Shown here: one piece after another, positions 42,268 to 50,581 of the stretch
Layout of the letters: every line of letters starts with the position of its first letter
How positions within the stretch are numbered: the first letter of the stretch is position 1
Source of the DNA: Sphingobium chlorophenolicum
GTDB lineage: Bacteria > Pseudomonadota > Alphaproteobacteria > Sphingomonadales > Sphingomonadaceae
Length of the DNA: 64,000 bases
Direction: 5' to 3'
NCBI RefSeq assembly: GCF_000722875.1
Contig: NZ_JFHR01000001.1
Location: 62,001 to 126,000, forward strand
Program-made: the position numbers and the translations under genes
Notes under the pieces: generated by a model
The model's input: only the letters and a program-made list of their open reading frames with translations
Told to the model about the DNA's origin: nothing
Database searches by the model: none

Positions 42268-45200
42268 ATGACGAAGAACAGCCTGTTCATATCGTCGCTG
42301 GCCGTCGGCGCCAGCATCATCGCAATGGCTGTGCCCGCCTTGGCGCAGGAAGCGGCTCAGGAAGGCGCTGCGCCCCAGGCGGCGGCGTCCGCGAACAATG
42401 CTGACATCGTGGTCACCGGTTCGCGCATCGTGCGCGACGGCTATACCGCGCCGACTCCGGTGACGGTCGCTTCGACGGAGGAACTGGCCAAGACGACGCC
42501 GTCGGGCGTTGCCGACGCGCTCAACAAGCTGCCGCAGTTCAACAACTCGCTCAGCCCCTCCAAATCGGCCAACAACTTCTCGAACCTGCCGATCCACGGC
42601 AATGTGCTGAACCTGCGCGGCCTGGGCACGCCCAGCAACAACCCGAAGGGGCCGCTGCGCACGCTGGTCCTGTTCGACGGCATGCGCGTGTCGCCCACCG
42701 AATATGTCGGCACCATCGACACCAACGTCCTGCCGCAACTGCTGATGCAGCGCGTCGACGTGGTGACGGGCGGCGCTTCGGCCCAATGGGGGTCGGATGC
42801 GGTCGCGGGCGTCGTCAACTTCATCCTCGACAAGAAGTTCACAGGTTTCAAGGGCGTGGCCCAAGCCGGTGTCGACCAGCGCGGCAACAACGGCAATCAG
42901 CGTCTGGGCGCAGCCTATGGCGCGGATTTTGCGGGCGGACGCGGCCATGTGCTGCTCAGCGCGGAATATTCCAACAGCGAAGGCATGTTGCGGCAGGACC
43001 GCAACTTCGCGACCCAGGGCTATAATTTCGTCGGCAGCGTGACATCGACCTGCGGCCTTGCGCCCAACGGCCAGTCGCGGTCCTGCACGGCCGTGCCGGG
43101 AACGGCCGCCAATCCCTATGTCGTCGCGTCGGGCATCGGCATTTCCGCCCTGGCCCCCAATGGCCGCATCGTGGGATCAAGCGTTGCAGGCAATCCGTTC
43201 GTGGGACGGGTCATCAACAATGACGGCTCCACTCGCCCGTTCGATCTGGGCACCGTAGTCGGCACCACCGGTTTCCAGCAGGGCGGCGACGGCTACCAGA
43301 TTCCCAACGACACCAACGCCATTTCGCCGTTGACCAATTATAACGGCTTCGGCCGCGTCAGTTACGACCTGACCGACGACATCAATTTCTTCGTGCAGGG
43401 CCTCTATGCCCGCAGCAAATATCATTATTTCACGCAGGGCAACTCGCTGATCCCGGCGACGGAATCGGCGCGCATCTACAAGGGCAATCCCTATCTCTCG
43501 ACCGCGCTGGACAGCGCGTTGACGGGCGCGAACGACTATTATGTCGTCGGCCAGCAGGATGCCGGCCAGCCCAAGCCCATCGCCTATGAAAAGACCGATT
43601 ACTGGACGGCGACGGCGGGCCTCAGCGGCAAATTTTCCGATTTCAATTGGCAGGTCACCTACAGCCACGGCGATTCCAAGCATTCGATGGACAATGTCGG
43701 GCTGTACGACAATCGGAAACTCTATGCGGCGCTCGACGCCGTACGCGATCCGGTTAGCGGGCAGGTCACTTGCCGGGTGCTGCTCGATCCGGCCTACGTC
43801 AGCCAATATGCCGGTTGCAAGCCGATGGACGTGATGCACGGCGACCCGTCCAGATCGACGCCGGAGGGTTATGCCTACGCCACCGGCACGTCCAGCTATC
43901 GCGCGCGCTTCAAGCAGGATGCGATTGCTGCCAATATCAGCGGCAGCCTGTTCGAACTGCCCGCCGGTCCGGTCGATATCGCCGTCGGCGTCGAATATCG
44001 CCGCCAGACCTTGAATCTCACCAGCAATGCCGATCCCGCGATGTTGCTGACCAGTGCTCAGAAAGAGGCCTATTTCGCCGGGCTGCGCGGTTTGCCCCGC
44101 GTGGAAAACGCCCAGTTTCCCTATCCGACCGGCCAGATCAACACGCTGGCCTACTGGCTGACCAATGTCGGCGGCAGCCACGGCAAGCTGAACGTCAAGG
44201 AAGCCTTCGCCGAAATCGCGGTGCCGATCCTCAAGGACACGCCCTTCTTCAAAGAGTTGAGCGTCAACGGCGCGATCCGCGTGACCGACTATTCGACGTC
44301 GGGCACGGTGAAGACGTGGAAGGCGGGCGCGACCTGGAAACCGGTCGACAGCCTGCTGCTGCGCGGCACCTATTCGCACGATATCCGCGCACCCAATCTC
44401 TACGAACTTTATGCAGGTCCGCAGAGCGGCATCGGCATCGTGAACGACGCCAGGAACACGGCGGGAACCTATGGCAGCGGCCAGAACGTCAACACCAACA
44501 CGCTGACCGTCGGCAATCCCAATCTGAAGCCGGAAGTCGCGAACACCTATACGTTCGGCGCGGTGTTCGCGCCTGAATTCCTGCGCGGCTTCTCTGCCTC
44601 GGTCGACTATTATAATATCAAGGTCGACAAGCTGATCGACTCCCTGTCGGCGCAGCAGTTGATCGACAATTGCCGCAATGCGGGCGGATCGGGCGTGATC
44701 GAATGCAGCCAGATCGACCGGGCGTCGCCGACGACCTTCCCGTCGCTCGTCAATCTGATTCCGCAGAACATCGCCTTCCTGAAGACGGCGGGCATCGATT
44801 TCGACTTTACCTACCGCACGGCGGTGGGCAATGGCGGCCTCGGCTTCCGCCTGTACCTCAACTATCTCGACAGGTTCGATGCCCAGCAATATGCGACCGC
44901 ACCGGTTGCCCATTATGCGGGCGTCAGCGTGGTCACCAGCAATCCGCAGGGCTTTCCGCGCTGGCGCGGCAACCTGACGGTCGACTACAGCAACGGGCCG
45001 TTCGGCATCACGCTGGGCGAACAATATATTGGCAAGATGCGGCTCGACATTCCGGGCGGCGCGACGCCGATCCAGTTCGTCAATCCGAAGGTGAAGCCGG
45101 TCTGGTACACCGACCTGACGCTGCGCTACACGATACCGCATGGCGACGGCGGCAATTTCGAATTCTTCACGACGGTCAACAACCTGTTCGACAAGGATCC

Positions 45201-45306
45201 GCCGCTGATCCCCGGCACGGTTCCGGGCGTCAATCCGCCGACCAACATCGCGGTGTACGACATTGTCGGCCGCGCCTTCACGGCGGGCGTGCGCGTCAAA
45301 TTCTGA
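42268..45306 (+). CDS. TonB-dependent outer-membrane receptor
   Basis: The 1012-residue receptor has a signal peptide ending 'VPALAQEA', a TonB box ('ADIVVTGSRI'), a plug with 'LNLRGLGTPSNNPKG', 'TLVLFDGMRVSPT' and 'VVTGGASAQWGSDAVAGVVNFI', and a 22-strand-type barrel ending in Phe ('TAGVRVKF'). It has no STN domain. Genomic context suggests uptake of the hydrophobic substrate of the adjacent P450/beta-oxidation cluster rather than a siderophore. GGAGAGGAAAAGGAAAG precedes the ATG. Confidence 0.94.
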   Translation: MTKNSLFISSLAVGASIIAMAVPALAQEAAQEGAAPQAAASANNADIVVTGSRIVRDGYTAPTPVTVASTEELAKTTPSGVADALNKLPQFNNSLSPSKSANNFSNLPIHGNVLNLRGLGTPSNNPKGPLRTLVLFDGMRVSPTEYVGTIDTNVLPQLLMQRVDVVTGGASAQWGSDAVAGVVNFILDKKFTGFKGVAQAGVDQRGNNGNQRLGAAYGADFAGGRGHVLLSAEYSNSEGMLRQDRNFATQGYNFVGSVTSTCGLAPNGQSRSCTAVPGTAANPYVVASGIGISALAPNGRIVGSSVAGNPFVGRVINNDGSTRPFDLGTVVGTTGFQQGGDGYQIPNDTNAISPLTNYNGFGRVSYDLTDDINFFVQGLYARSKYHYFTQGNSLIPATESARIYKGNPYLSTALDSALTGANDYYVVGQQDAGQPKPIAYEKTDYWTATAGLSGKFSDFNWQVTYSHGDSKHSMDNVGLYDNRKLYAALDAVRDPVSGQVTCRVLLDPAYVSQYAGCKPMDVMHGDPSRSTPEGYAYATGTSSYRARFKQDAIAANISGSLFELPAGPVDIAVGVEYRRQTLNLTSNADPAMLLTSAQKEAYFAGLRGLPRVENAQFPYPTGQINTLAYWLTNVGGSHGKLNVKEAFAEIAVPILKDTPFFKELSVNGAIRVTDYSTSGTVKTWKAGATWKPVDSLLLRGTYSHDIRAPNLYELYAGPQSGIGIVNDARNTAGTYGSGQNVNTNTLTVGNPNLKPEVANTYTFGAVFAPEFLRGFSASVDYYNIKVDKLIDSLSAQQLIDNCRNAGGSGVIECSQIDRASPTTFPSLVNLIPQNIAFLKTAGIDFDFTYRTAVGNGGLGFRLYLNYLDRFDAQQYATAPVAHYAGVSVVTSNPQGFPRWRGNLTVDYSNGPFGITLGEQYIGKMRLDIPGGATPIQFVNPKVKPVWYTDLTLRYTIPHGDGGNFEFFTTVNNLFDKDPPLIPGTVPGVNPPTNIAVYDIVGRAFTAGVRVKF

Positions 45307-45330
45307 CCGGCTTTCGGGCAAGGGCGAGAG

Positions 45331-45364
45331 GGGGCGGAGCAGCGATGCTTCCGCCCCTTTTCCT
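45331..45364 (+). terminator. Intrinsic terminator of the TonB receptor
   Basis: GGGGCGGA-GCA pairs with TGCTTCCGCCCC (one bulged base) and is followed by TTTTCC. Confidence 0.82.
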
Positions 45365-45616
45365 GTCGTTAACCTGCTGATCCGCGCCCATATGTGTCCA
45401 TAGAGCGGCGGGCTGCGTTGCATCCATGCGCCGCCCGGCAGTATGCTGCGCTGCGTCAACAAGCCGGCTTTTCCCGGCGTGAAGGACGTCAGGCCGGGTC
45501 GCCTGGCGGCCAACCCATGATGAAGGAGGAGGGGGCCCATCCGGTTTTCCGGAAGCGGGTTCCTGCGTCCTTCGATCGTCGGTCGGCCATCGGTAAAAAG
45601 CCGTTGAAGAAGGAGA
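45365..45616. other. 252-bp gap before UDP-glucose dehydrogenase, no gene recognised
   Basis: It holds two short GC-rich hairpins (CGGCGGGC region near 45410 and CCGGCTTTTCCCGG near 45468) and, at 45519, an ATGATGAAGGAGGAGG start that opens only a short frame running into the next gene. No tRNA, repeat or known riboswitch fold was seen. The ugd promoter should be here, but I cannot assign one. Confidence 0.4.
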
Positions 45617-45622
45617 ATGAAG

Positions 45623-46966
45623 ATGCGGATCGTTATGACCGGATCGGGCTATGTCGGCCTGGTCTCCGGCGCATGCCTCGCGGATTTCGGCCATGATGTC
45701 GTCTGCGTGGACAAGGATGCCCGCAAGATCGATCTGCTCCAGGGCGGCGGCGTGCCGATCTACGAGCCTGGCCTAGCCGACCTGATCGCCCGTAATGTGA
45801 AAGCGGGGCGCCTGACCTTCACCACCGATCTCGCCGGATCGGTCGCCCAGGCGGATGTCGTCTTCATCGCCGTCGGCACGCCCGCCCGCCGGGGCGACGG
45901 CCATGCCGACCTCAGCTACGTCTACGCCGCCGCGCAGGAGATCGCCTCCAACCTCAGCGGTTTCACCGTCATCGTCACCAAATCCACCGTCCCGGTCGGC
46001 ACGGGGGACGAGGTCGACCGCATCGTCCGCGAAACCAATCCCGACGCCCAGTTCGCCGTCGCCTCCAATCCGGAATTCCTGCGCGAAGGCGCGGCGATCC
46101 AGGATTTCAAGCGCCCTGACCGTATCGTCGTCGGCATAGAGGATGAACGCGCCCGCCCGGTGATGGAGGAGGTGTACAGGCCGCTCTACCTCAACCAGGC
46201 GCCGATCCAGTTCACCGGCCGCCGGACCAGCGAACTGATCAAATATGCCGCCAACGCCTTCCTGGCGATGAAGATCACCTATATCAACGAAATGGCCGAC
46301 CTGTGCGAGAATGTCGGCGCCGACGTGCAGCAGGTGGCGCGGGGCATCGGCCTCGACAACCGGATCGGTTCGAAATTCCTCCATGCCGGGCCGGGCTATG
46401 GCGGCTCCTGCTTCCCGAAGGACACGCTGGCGCTGGTCAAGACGGCGGAGGATGCGGGCGCGCCGATCCGCCTCATCGAAACCACCGTGGCCATCAACGA
46501 AAGCCGGAAGCGGGCCATGGCGCGCAAGGTGGTCGCGGTCTGCAACGGATCGGTGCGCAGCAAGACCATCGCCGTGCTGGGCCTGACCTTCAAGCCCAAT
46601 ACGGACGACATGCGTGATGCGCCCTCGCTTTCCATCATCCAGGCCCTGCAGGACGGCGGCGCGCAGGTGCGCGCCTATGATCCGGAGGGCATGGACGCCG
46701 CCCGCGCCATGTTGTCGAACGTGGAGTTCTGCCAGAACCCCTATAGCGCCGCCGAAGGGGCGGAGGCTGTCGTCATCGTCACCGAATGGGACGCACTGCG
46801 CGCGCTCGACCTGCCGCGCCTCAAGGGCATCATGAGCGGAAACGGGCTGGTCGACCTGCGCAACATCTACCGGCCGGAAGTCGCGGAGGCGGCGGGCTTC
46901 GCCTATGTCAGCGTCGGTCGCGGCGCCACGCCGGAATTCGAGGAACTGGTTCAGGCGGCGGAATAG
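45623..46966 (+). CDS. ugd: UDP-glucose 6-dehydrogenase
   Basis: The 447-residue enzyme oxidises UDP-glucose to UDP-glucuronate, an acidic sugar donor for polysaccharide. Seen are the Rossmann start 'GSGYVGLVSGACLADFGH', 'SNPEFLREGAAIQDF', catalytic Cys263 in 'GPGYGGSCFPKD' and the C-terminal 'GLTFKPNTDDMRDAPS'. I chose the second ATG (45623), which has AAGGAG at 8 nt; ATG 45617 is too close to that site. It stands at the head of the exopolysaccharide region, so the polymer probably contains glucuronic acid. Confidence 0.96.
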   Translation: MRIVMTGSGYVGLVSGACLADFGHDVVCVDKDARKIDLLQGGGVPIYEPGLADLIARNVKAGRLTFTTDLAGSVAQADVVFIAVGTPARRGDGHADLSYVYAAAQEIASNLSGFTVIVTKSTVPVGTGDEVDRIVRETNPDAQFAVASNPEFLREGAAIQDFKRPDRIVVGIEDERARPVMEEVYRPLYLNQAPIQFTGRRTSELIKYAANAFLAMKITYINEMADLCENVGADVQQVARGIGLDNRIGSKFLHAGPGYGGSCFPKDTLALVKTAEDAGAPIRLIETTVAINESRKRAMARKVVAVCNGSVRSKTIAVLGLTFKPNTDDMRDAPSLSIIQALQDGGAQVRAYDPEGMDAARAMLSNVEFCQNPYSAAEGAEAVVIVTEWDALRALDLPRLKGIMSGNGLVDLRNIYRPEVAEAAGFAYVSVGRGATPEFEELVQAAE

Positions 46967-46976
46967 GCCGCCACCC

Positions 46977-47005
46977 AACTCCCCTCCCAAAGCGGGAGGG
47001 GAGTT
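46977..47005 (+). terminator. Perfect 12-bp hairpin after ugd
   Basis: AACTCCCCTCCC (46977-46988) pairs fully with GGGAGGGGAGTT (46994-47005) around AAAGC. No T-run follows, so it is either a Rho-linked or processing hairpin, or a dispersed repeat unit. Confidence 0.6.
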
Positions 47006-47050
47006 CGCTACGCCCAAGCGCGATTTTTGTTCCAATCATACCGGTTCTGA

Positions 47051-47093
47051 AAGAAGGACCGGTCTTTCTTTGTCGTTTCGCAAAGACAAGAAA
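47051..47093. other. Overlapping alternative hairpins upstream of the GH16 gene
   Basis: AAGAAGGACC-GGTCTTTCTT (47051-47070) is a 20-bp palindrome with one mismatch pair; its right arm can instead pair in TTTCTTTGTC...GACAAGAAA (about 47065-47093). The two folds exclude each other. It could be an operator or an RNA switch. Confidence 0.4.
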
Positions 47094-47133
47094 CCGTTCA
47101 TCGCAAATTCAGGAAGATTGCGACGAGTCGATA

Positions 47134-47162
47134 TTGACCGGAGGTTTTTGTTAACCTTCATA
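47134..47162 (+). promoter_or_regulatory. Possible promoter of the GH16 gene
   Basis: TTGACC (47134-47139) and TTCATA (47157-47162) are separated by 17 bp and lie 38 bp before the GH16 start. The -10 match is moderate. Confidence 0.4.
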
Positions 47163-47199
47163 GGAGACCCTACAGAGGATAACTTCGGGGGTCGCAAAC

Positions 47200-48591
47200 A
47201 TGCCTGTCAAAATGACTGGCTCCATTTTTGGAGCCGGAATAGCTATTTTATGCATCGTCGCTGCGGGAGCCGCCACGGTCATGACTAATGGGTCGATATC
47301 CAATATGGAGTCGACGGAAACCACAACCATATCGCAGTCCACCACGACTGCGTTTTCAACCCAAACGACGTCGACGGCGAGCAGTTCCACTACGGTGACC
47401 GCCGTTTCGGATTTTTCCGATTTCGATTTCGCCAATGGAACGCGGCTGCCGGAAAAGGCGACGCTTTCGCTGAGCAACGCCACGTTCCGGCCGGGCAGCA
47501 ACGTCGCTTATGTGCCGGTGACGCTGGATCGGCCGACGCCCAATACGGTGATCGCGCGGGTTATCACGGTCAACGGTTCCGGCACTTATCGCGCCATTTC
47601 GGGCTATAATTACCAGACGGTCGATGCGGTCGTGATCTTCCGCCCGGACGATCCGCTGGTCCAGACCGTCGCGGTGCCCATCATCGGCGCGACGGAGGGG
47701 CAGCAGTTCCAGCTCAAGCTGCGCGAAGTCCCCTGGGGCGGGCTCCAGGGGCAATCCACGGCGACCGTCACGGCGTCCAGCGCTGCGCAGGCCACTGCAA
47801 AGGCCACCGGAACCTTCCGGGAACCGCGCAGCTTCGCCGCGACCGGCACGCTCCAGTTCGAACTGCTCAAGGCAACGCACAAGCGCTCGCCCGACGGCGG
47901 GTGGGATCGCTGGGCCACGTCGCTCGCCAACGGCCGGACGCAGCCGGGCAATGGCGAAACCGGCCTGTATCTCGATTCCACGATCTTTCCCGGCATCGAA
48001 GGCCCGGTCTATTGGGGAAGCAGCGGACTGGTGCTCCACAGCCAGAAGCTGAAGACGCCGATCAGCTATGGCGGCCAGACCTGGTATTATGGCGCTACAG
48101 TGCTGGACGGCCGCAACTTCCTGGCGTCGCAGATCGGCTATGGCCAATATGAATGGGTGGCCCGGATGCCCAACCGGCGCGGCTCATGGCCTGCCTTCTG
48201 GCTGGTCTCCACCAGCGGCTGGCCACCGGAAATCGATGTCTATGAGGGCTTCGGCTATCAAAGCTACTGGGATTTCGACCGCCATGTCGCCCATACCGTC
48301 CATGTCGGCGCGAACAGCACCCGCTACGACCAGCGCGGCGTCACGATCCAGACGCAGCAGGCCTATGGCCTCAGCGGCTATAGCCAGGATTTCCACCGCT
48401 TCGCCGTCGATATCCAGCGCGACTACATCACATGGTTCGTGGACGGCGTGGAAACCTACCAGTCGGTCAATCCGTTCAGGGGTTTTCGTTTCTATCCGAT
48501 CATGGACGTCGCGGTGAAGACCAACAGCGCCTATGACGACGGCTCCGGCGACATGATCATCAGGAGCTTCAAGATTTACAGCGCGCCATAA
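47200..48591 (+). CDS. Membrane-anchored GH16 endo-beta-glycanase
   Basis: The 463-residue protein has an N-terminal hydrophobic segment (about 7-28), a Ser/Thr-rich linker (about 38-70), a beta-sandwich resembling Calx-beta (about 85-195) and a C-terminal GH16 jelly roll. The catalytic motif is Glu344-I-Asp346-V-Y-Glu349 in 'PPEIDVYEGFG'. GH16 enzymes cut beta-1,3/1,4-glucans and related polymers; ExoK-type members trim bacterial exopolysaccharide. It probably adjusts chain length or releases the polymer at the cell surface. Its end overlaps the convergent GT gene by 16 bp. Confidence 0.88.
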   Translation: MPVKMTGSIFGAGIAILCIVAAGAATVMTNGSISNMESTETTTISQSTTTAFSTQTTSTASSSTTVTAVSDFSDFDFANGTRLPEKATLSLSNATFRPGSNVAYVPVTLDRPTPNTVIARVITVNGSGTYRAISGYNYQTVDAVVIFRPDDPLVQTVAVPIIGATEGQQFQLKLREVPWGGLQGQSTATVTASSAAQATAKATGTFREPRSFAATGTLQFELLKATHKRSPDGGWDRWATSLANGRTQPGNGETGLYLDSTIFPGIEGPVYWGSSGLVLHSQKLKTPISYGGQTWYYGATVLDGRNFLASQIGYGQYEWVARMPNRRGSWPAFWLVSTSGWPPEIDVYEGFGYQSYWDFDRHVAHTVHVGANSTRYDQRGVTIQTQQAYGLSGYSQDFHRFAVDIQRDYITWFVDGVETYQSVNPFRGFRFYPIMDVAVKTNSAYDDGSGDMIIRSFKIYSAP

Positions 48592-49496
48592 TGGCTCTGG
48601 GCGCCTCCCGCCAGGGCATAGAGGCGCCCCCAACTCTTGACCCACTGCCCGGCGATGTCGACGCGGCGCGCGCCGGGCAGCAGCAGGGCGGCCAGACCGG
48701 CCGTCCGCAATCCCAATATGGCGACCGACCGGGCCAGGAGCTTCGCCGTGCCGATCCGGCCGGGCAGGGCCTTGCGCCGCGTCATCGTCTCCGTGCAGCC
48801 GATGCGCCACATGCGCTTCAGCACCCAGGAAAGCCGCGCCCGCTCCGCAGGCACCCATTCGCTGACCCGCGCATCGGGCGACCAGCCGAACCGCGCACCA
48901 GCATCGTGCAGCCGGGCCAGAAAATCCAGATCCTCCCCGCCGCTGCGGTTGAAGCGCGGATCGAAGAAAGGCGCGGCGATCATCGCGAAGGCGCGACGGC
49001 TGACCAGCAGATTGTTGCTGGCCCACAGCATCCCGGTCGCCCCCCATGACCGTTCCTCCGGACGGAAGACCAATGTTTCCCGCGCCCAGCGCGGCGGCTG
49101 ACCCACGAAGCAACTATCCACCGGCCCGGCGACCACATCCGCGCCCACCTGCGCCTGACAGATGAGCAGCGCGTCTAGCCAGCCCGGCTGCGGCCATTCA
49201 TCATCGTCGAGCATCGCCAGAAAACGCATGGCCGGATCGTCCAGCGCGGACCCGACAATGGCGTTGCGCACCGCGCAAAGCCCCGGTTGCGCCACCGTCA
49301 GCAACGTCACCGGCAGCCGATATCCCTCCGCCAGCAGGGCGCGCACCACGGCTGCTCCTTCCTGCCCGACAGGATCGTTGTCCGCGACCAGCACCATCAC
49401 GTCATGCCGCCCGGCGACGTCCGGCAGCGCCTCCAGCAAATGGCGAAGCTGCTCGGGACGGCGGAAGGTGGGAATGGCGATCCAGACGGCAGGCAT
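48576..49496 (-). CDS. Family 2 glycosyltransferase, last gene of the polysaccharide operon
   Basis: A 306-residue GT2 enzyme: 'IAIPTFRRPEQL' at the start, then 'MLDDDEWPQPGWLDAL' with the DDD metal motif and 'GGEDLDFLARLHDAG' acceptor-side motif. It adds one sugar to the lipid-linked repeat unit. The ATG overlaps the acyltransferase stop by 1 nt (TGATG). It resembles the GT at 53629 ('CIATCNRP', 'AMLDDDEAASPGW'), suggesting duplication. Confidence 0.88.
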   Translation of the reverse strand: MPAVWIAIPTFRRPEQLRHLLEALPDVAGRHDVMVLVADNDPVGQEGAAVVRALLAEGYRLPVTLLTVAQPGLCAVRNAIVGSALDDPAMRFLAMLDDDEWPQPGWLDALLICQAQVGADVVAGPVDSCFVGQPPRWARETLVFRPEERSWGATGMLWASNNLLVSRRAFAMIAAPFFDPRFNRSGGEDLDFLARLHDAGARFGWSPDARVSEWVPAERARLSWVLKRMWRIGCTETMTRRKALPGRIGTAKLLARSVAILGLRTAGLAALLLPGARRVDIAGQWVKSWGRLYALAGGAQSHYGAL

Positions 49497-50581
49497 CAGG
49501 CGGCGGCCTCCACCACGGGCTCGCGGCTGCGCCCGCCGCGCTGGAGCCATTTGATGAACTGATGCCCGCGCACCTCGACCAGCGCATAGCTCGCCCAGCA
49601 GAGCAGCCATGTCGCCACCAGCATGGCCGCGACGATCAGCCAGTCGAAGCCCATCATCCCATGCTTGTGCGCGACCCCCATGCCGCGCGCGAACACGTCG
49701 CGCACCAGCGGATGCCAGAGGTAGATGGAATAGCTGATGAGGCCCAGATGAAAGCTGACCGGATTGGCCATGACCGCCCGCGCCGCCGCGCCGTTATAAT
49801 AGCAGCTCAGCACCAGCAGCGGCATCAGGCAGACCACCAGCACATCCGCCTTTCCGGGCAGCAGCAGCGCCAGCGCGATCAGCCCGCAGACCGCCGCGAA
49901 ACCGCCCTTCCGGTCGATCATCCGCCTGCACCACGGCTTTTCCGCGCAGCGATAGCTGAGCACGCCCAGCGAGAAACCGGCGATGCAGCGCAGCAGCGTC
50001 AGCACCGTGTCGCTGTCGTTGACGTCCAGCGGCCCGCTCGATCCCCGGCCGGATGCGGCAACCAGCGCCAATATCCCGACGCACAGCAGGCCCTGGACCC
50101 AGGCCCATCGCGAAAAGGCGATGATCGCGATCAGCGGATAGACCAGATAGGCGGCGACCTCGGTGCTGACCGACCAGCTATTGCCCGCGATCGGCTCCGT
50201 GCCCCAACCCCAGCTTTGCACCATCAGCAGGTTGCTGACGACATTTGGCGCATCCAGCGCAATCGCTTGATTGCCTGAGATGTTGAACATGATCCGCGCC
50301 ATGAACACCAGCGTAACGATCAGGTGCAGCGGCCACACCCGCGCCACCCGGTTGATCAGGAAGTCGACATAGCTCGCCCGACCAAGATGATTCACGACCC
50401 GGCCGTGATAGCCAAAGGAAATGACGAAGCCGCTGAGGATGAAGAACAGGTCGACCGCCAGATAGGCGCGCGAGAAAAGCGGCATCCGAAACGCTTCGAA
50501 CGCCGGATTATGCGGGATGTGGTACAGCAGCACCGAAACCGCCGCGACACCGCGCAGGCCGGTGAGGGACGAAATTCTCAT
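49496..50581 (-). CDS. Acyltransferase family 3 (OafA/NolL-like) membrane protein
   Basis: The 361-residue inner-membrane protein has about ten hydrophobic helices and the family signature 'SLTGLRGVAAVSVLLYH', plus 'LFFILSGFVISFGYHGR' and 'ISYSIYLWHPLVRD'. Such enzymes put acetyl or other acyl groups on extracellular sugars, so the polymer is probably O-acylated. ATG 50581 overlaps the GH10 stop (ATGA). Confidence 0.92.
   Translation of the reverse strand: MRISSLTGLRGVAAVSVLLYHIPHNPAFEAFRMPLFSRAYLAVDLFFILSGFVISFGYHGRVVNHLGRASYVDFLINRVARVWPLHLIVTLVFMARIMFNISGNQAIALDAPNVVSNLLMVQSWGWGTEPIAGNSWSVSTEVAAYLVYPLIAIIAFSRWAWVQGLLCVGILALVAASGRGSSGPLDVNDSDTVLTLLRCIAGFSLGVLSYRCAEKPWCRRMIDRKGGFAAVCGLIALALLLPGKADVLVVCLMPLLVLSCYYNGAAARAVMANPVSFHLGLISYSIYLWHPLVRDVFARGMGVAHKHGMMGFDWLIVAAMLVATWLLCWASYALVEVRGHQFIKWLQRGGRSREPVVEAAA

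Noticed and set aside
43177-45540. 787-codon open frame antisense to the second TonB receptor
   Set aside because: Shadow frame of a clear gene; no motif, start signal or plausible protein composition.
45519-45696. Short ORF starting at ATGATGAAGGAGG before ugd
   Set aside because: It runs into ugd in another frame and has no recognisable protein; the AAGGAGG is more likely chance or leader sequence.
47051-47093. c-di-GMP or other known riboswitch ahead of the GH16 gene
   Set aside because: No GEMM or other known riboswitch core could be recognised; only simple overlapping hairpins.
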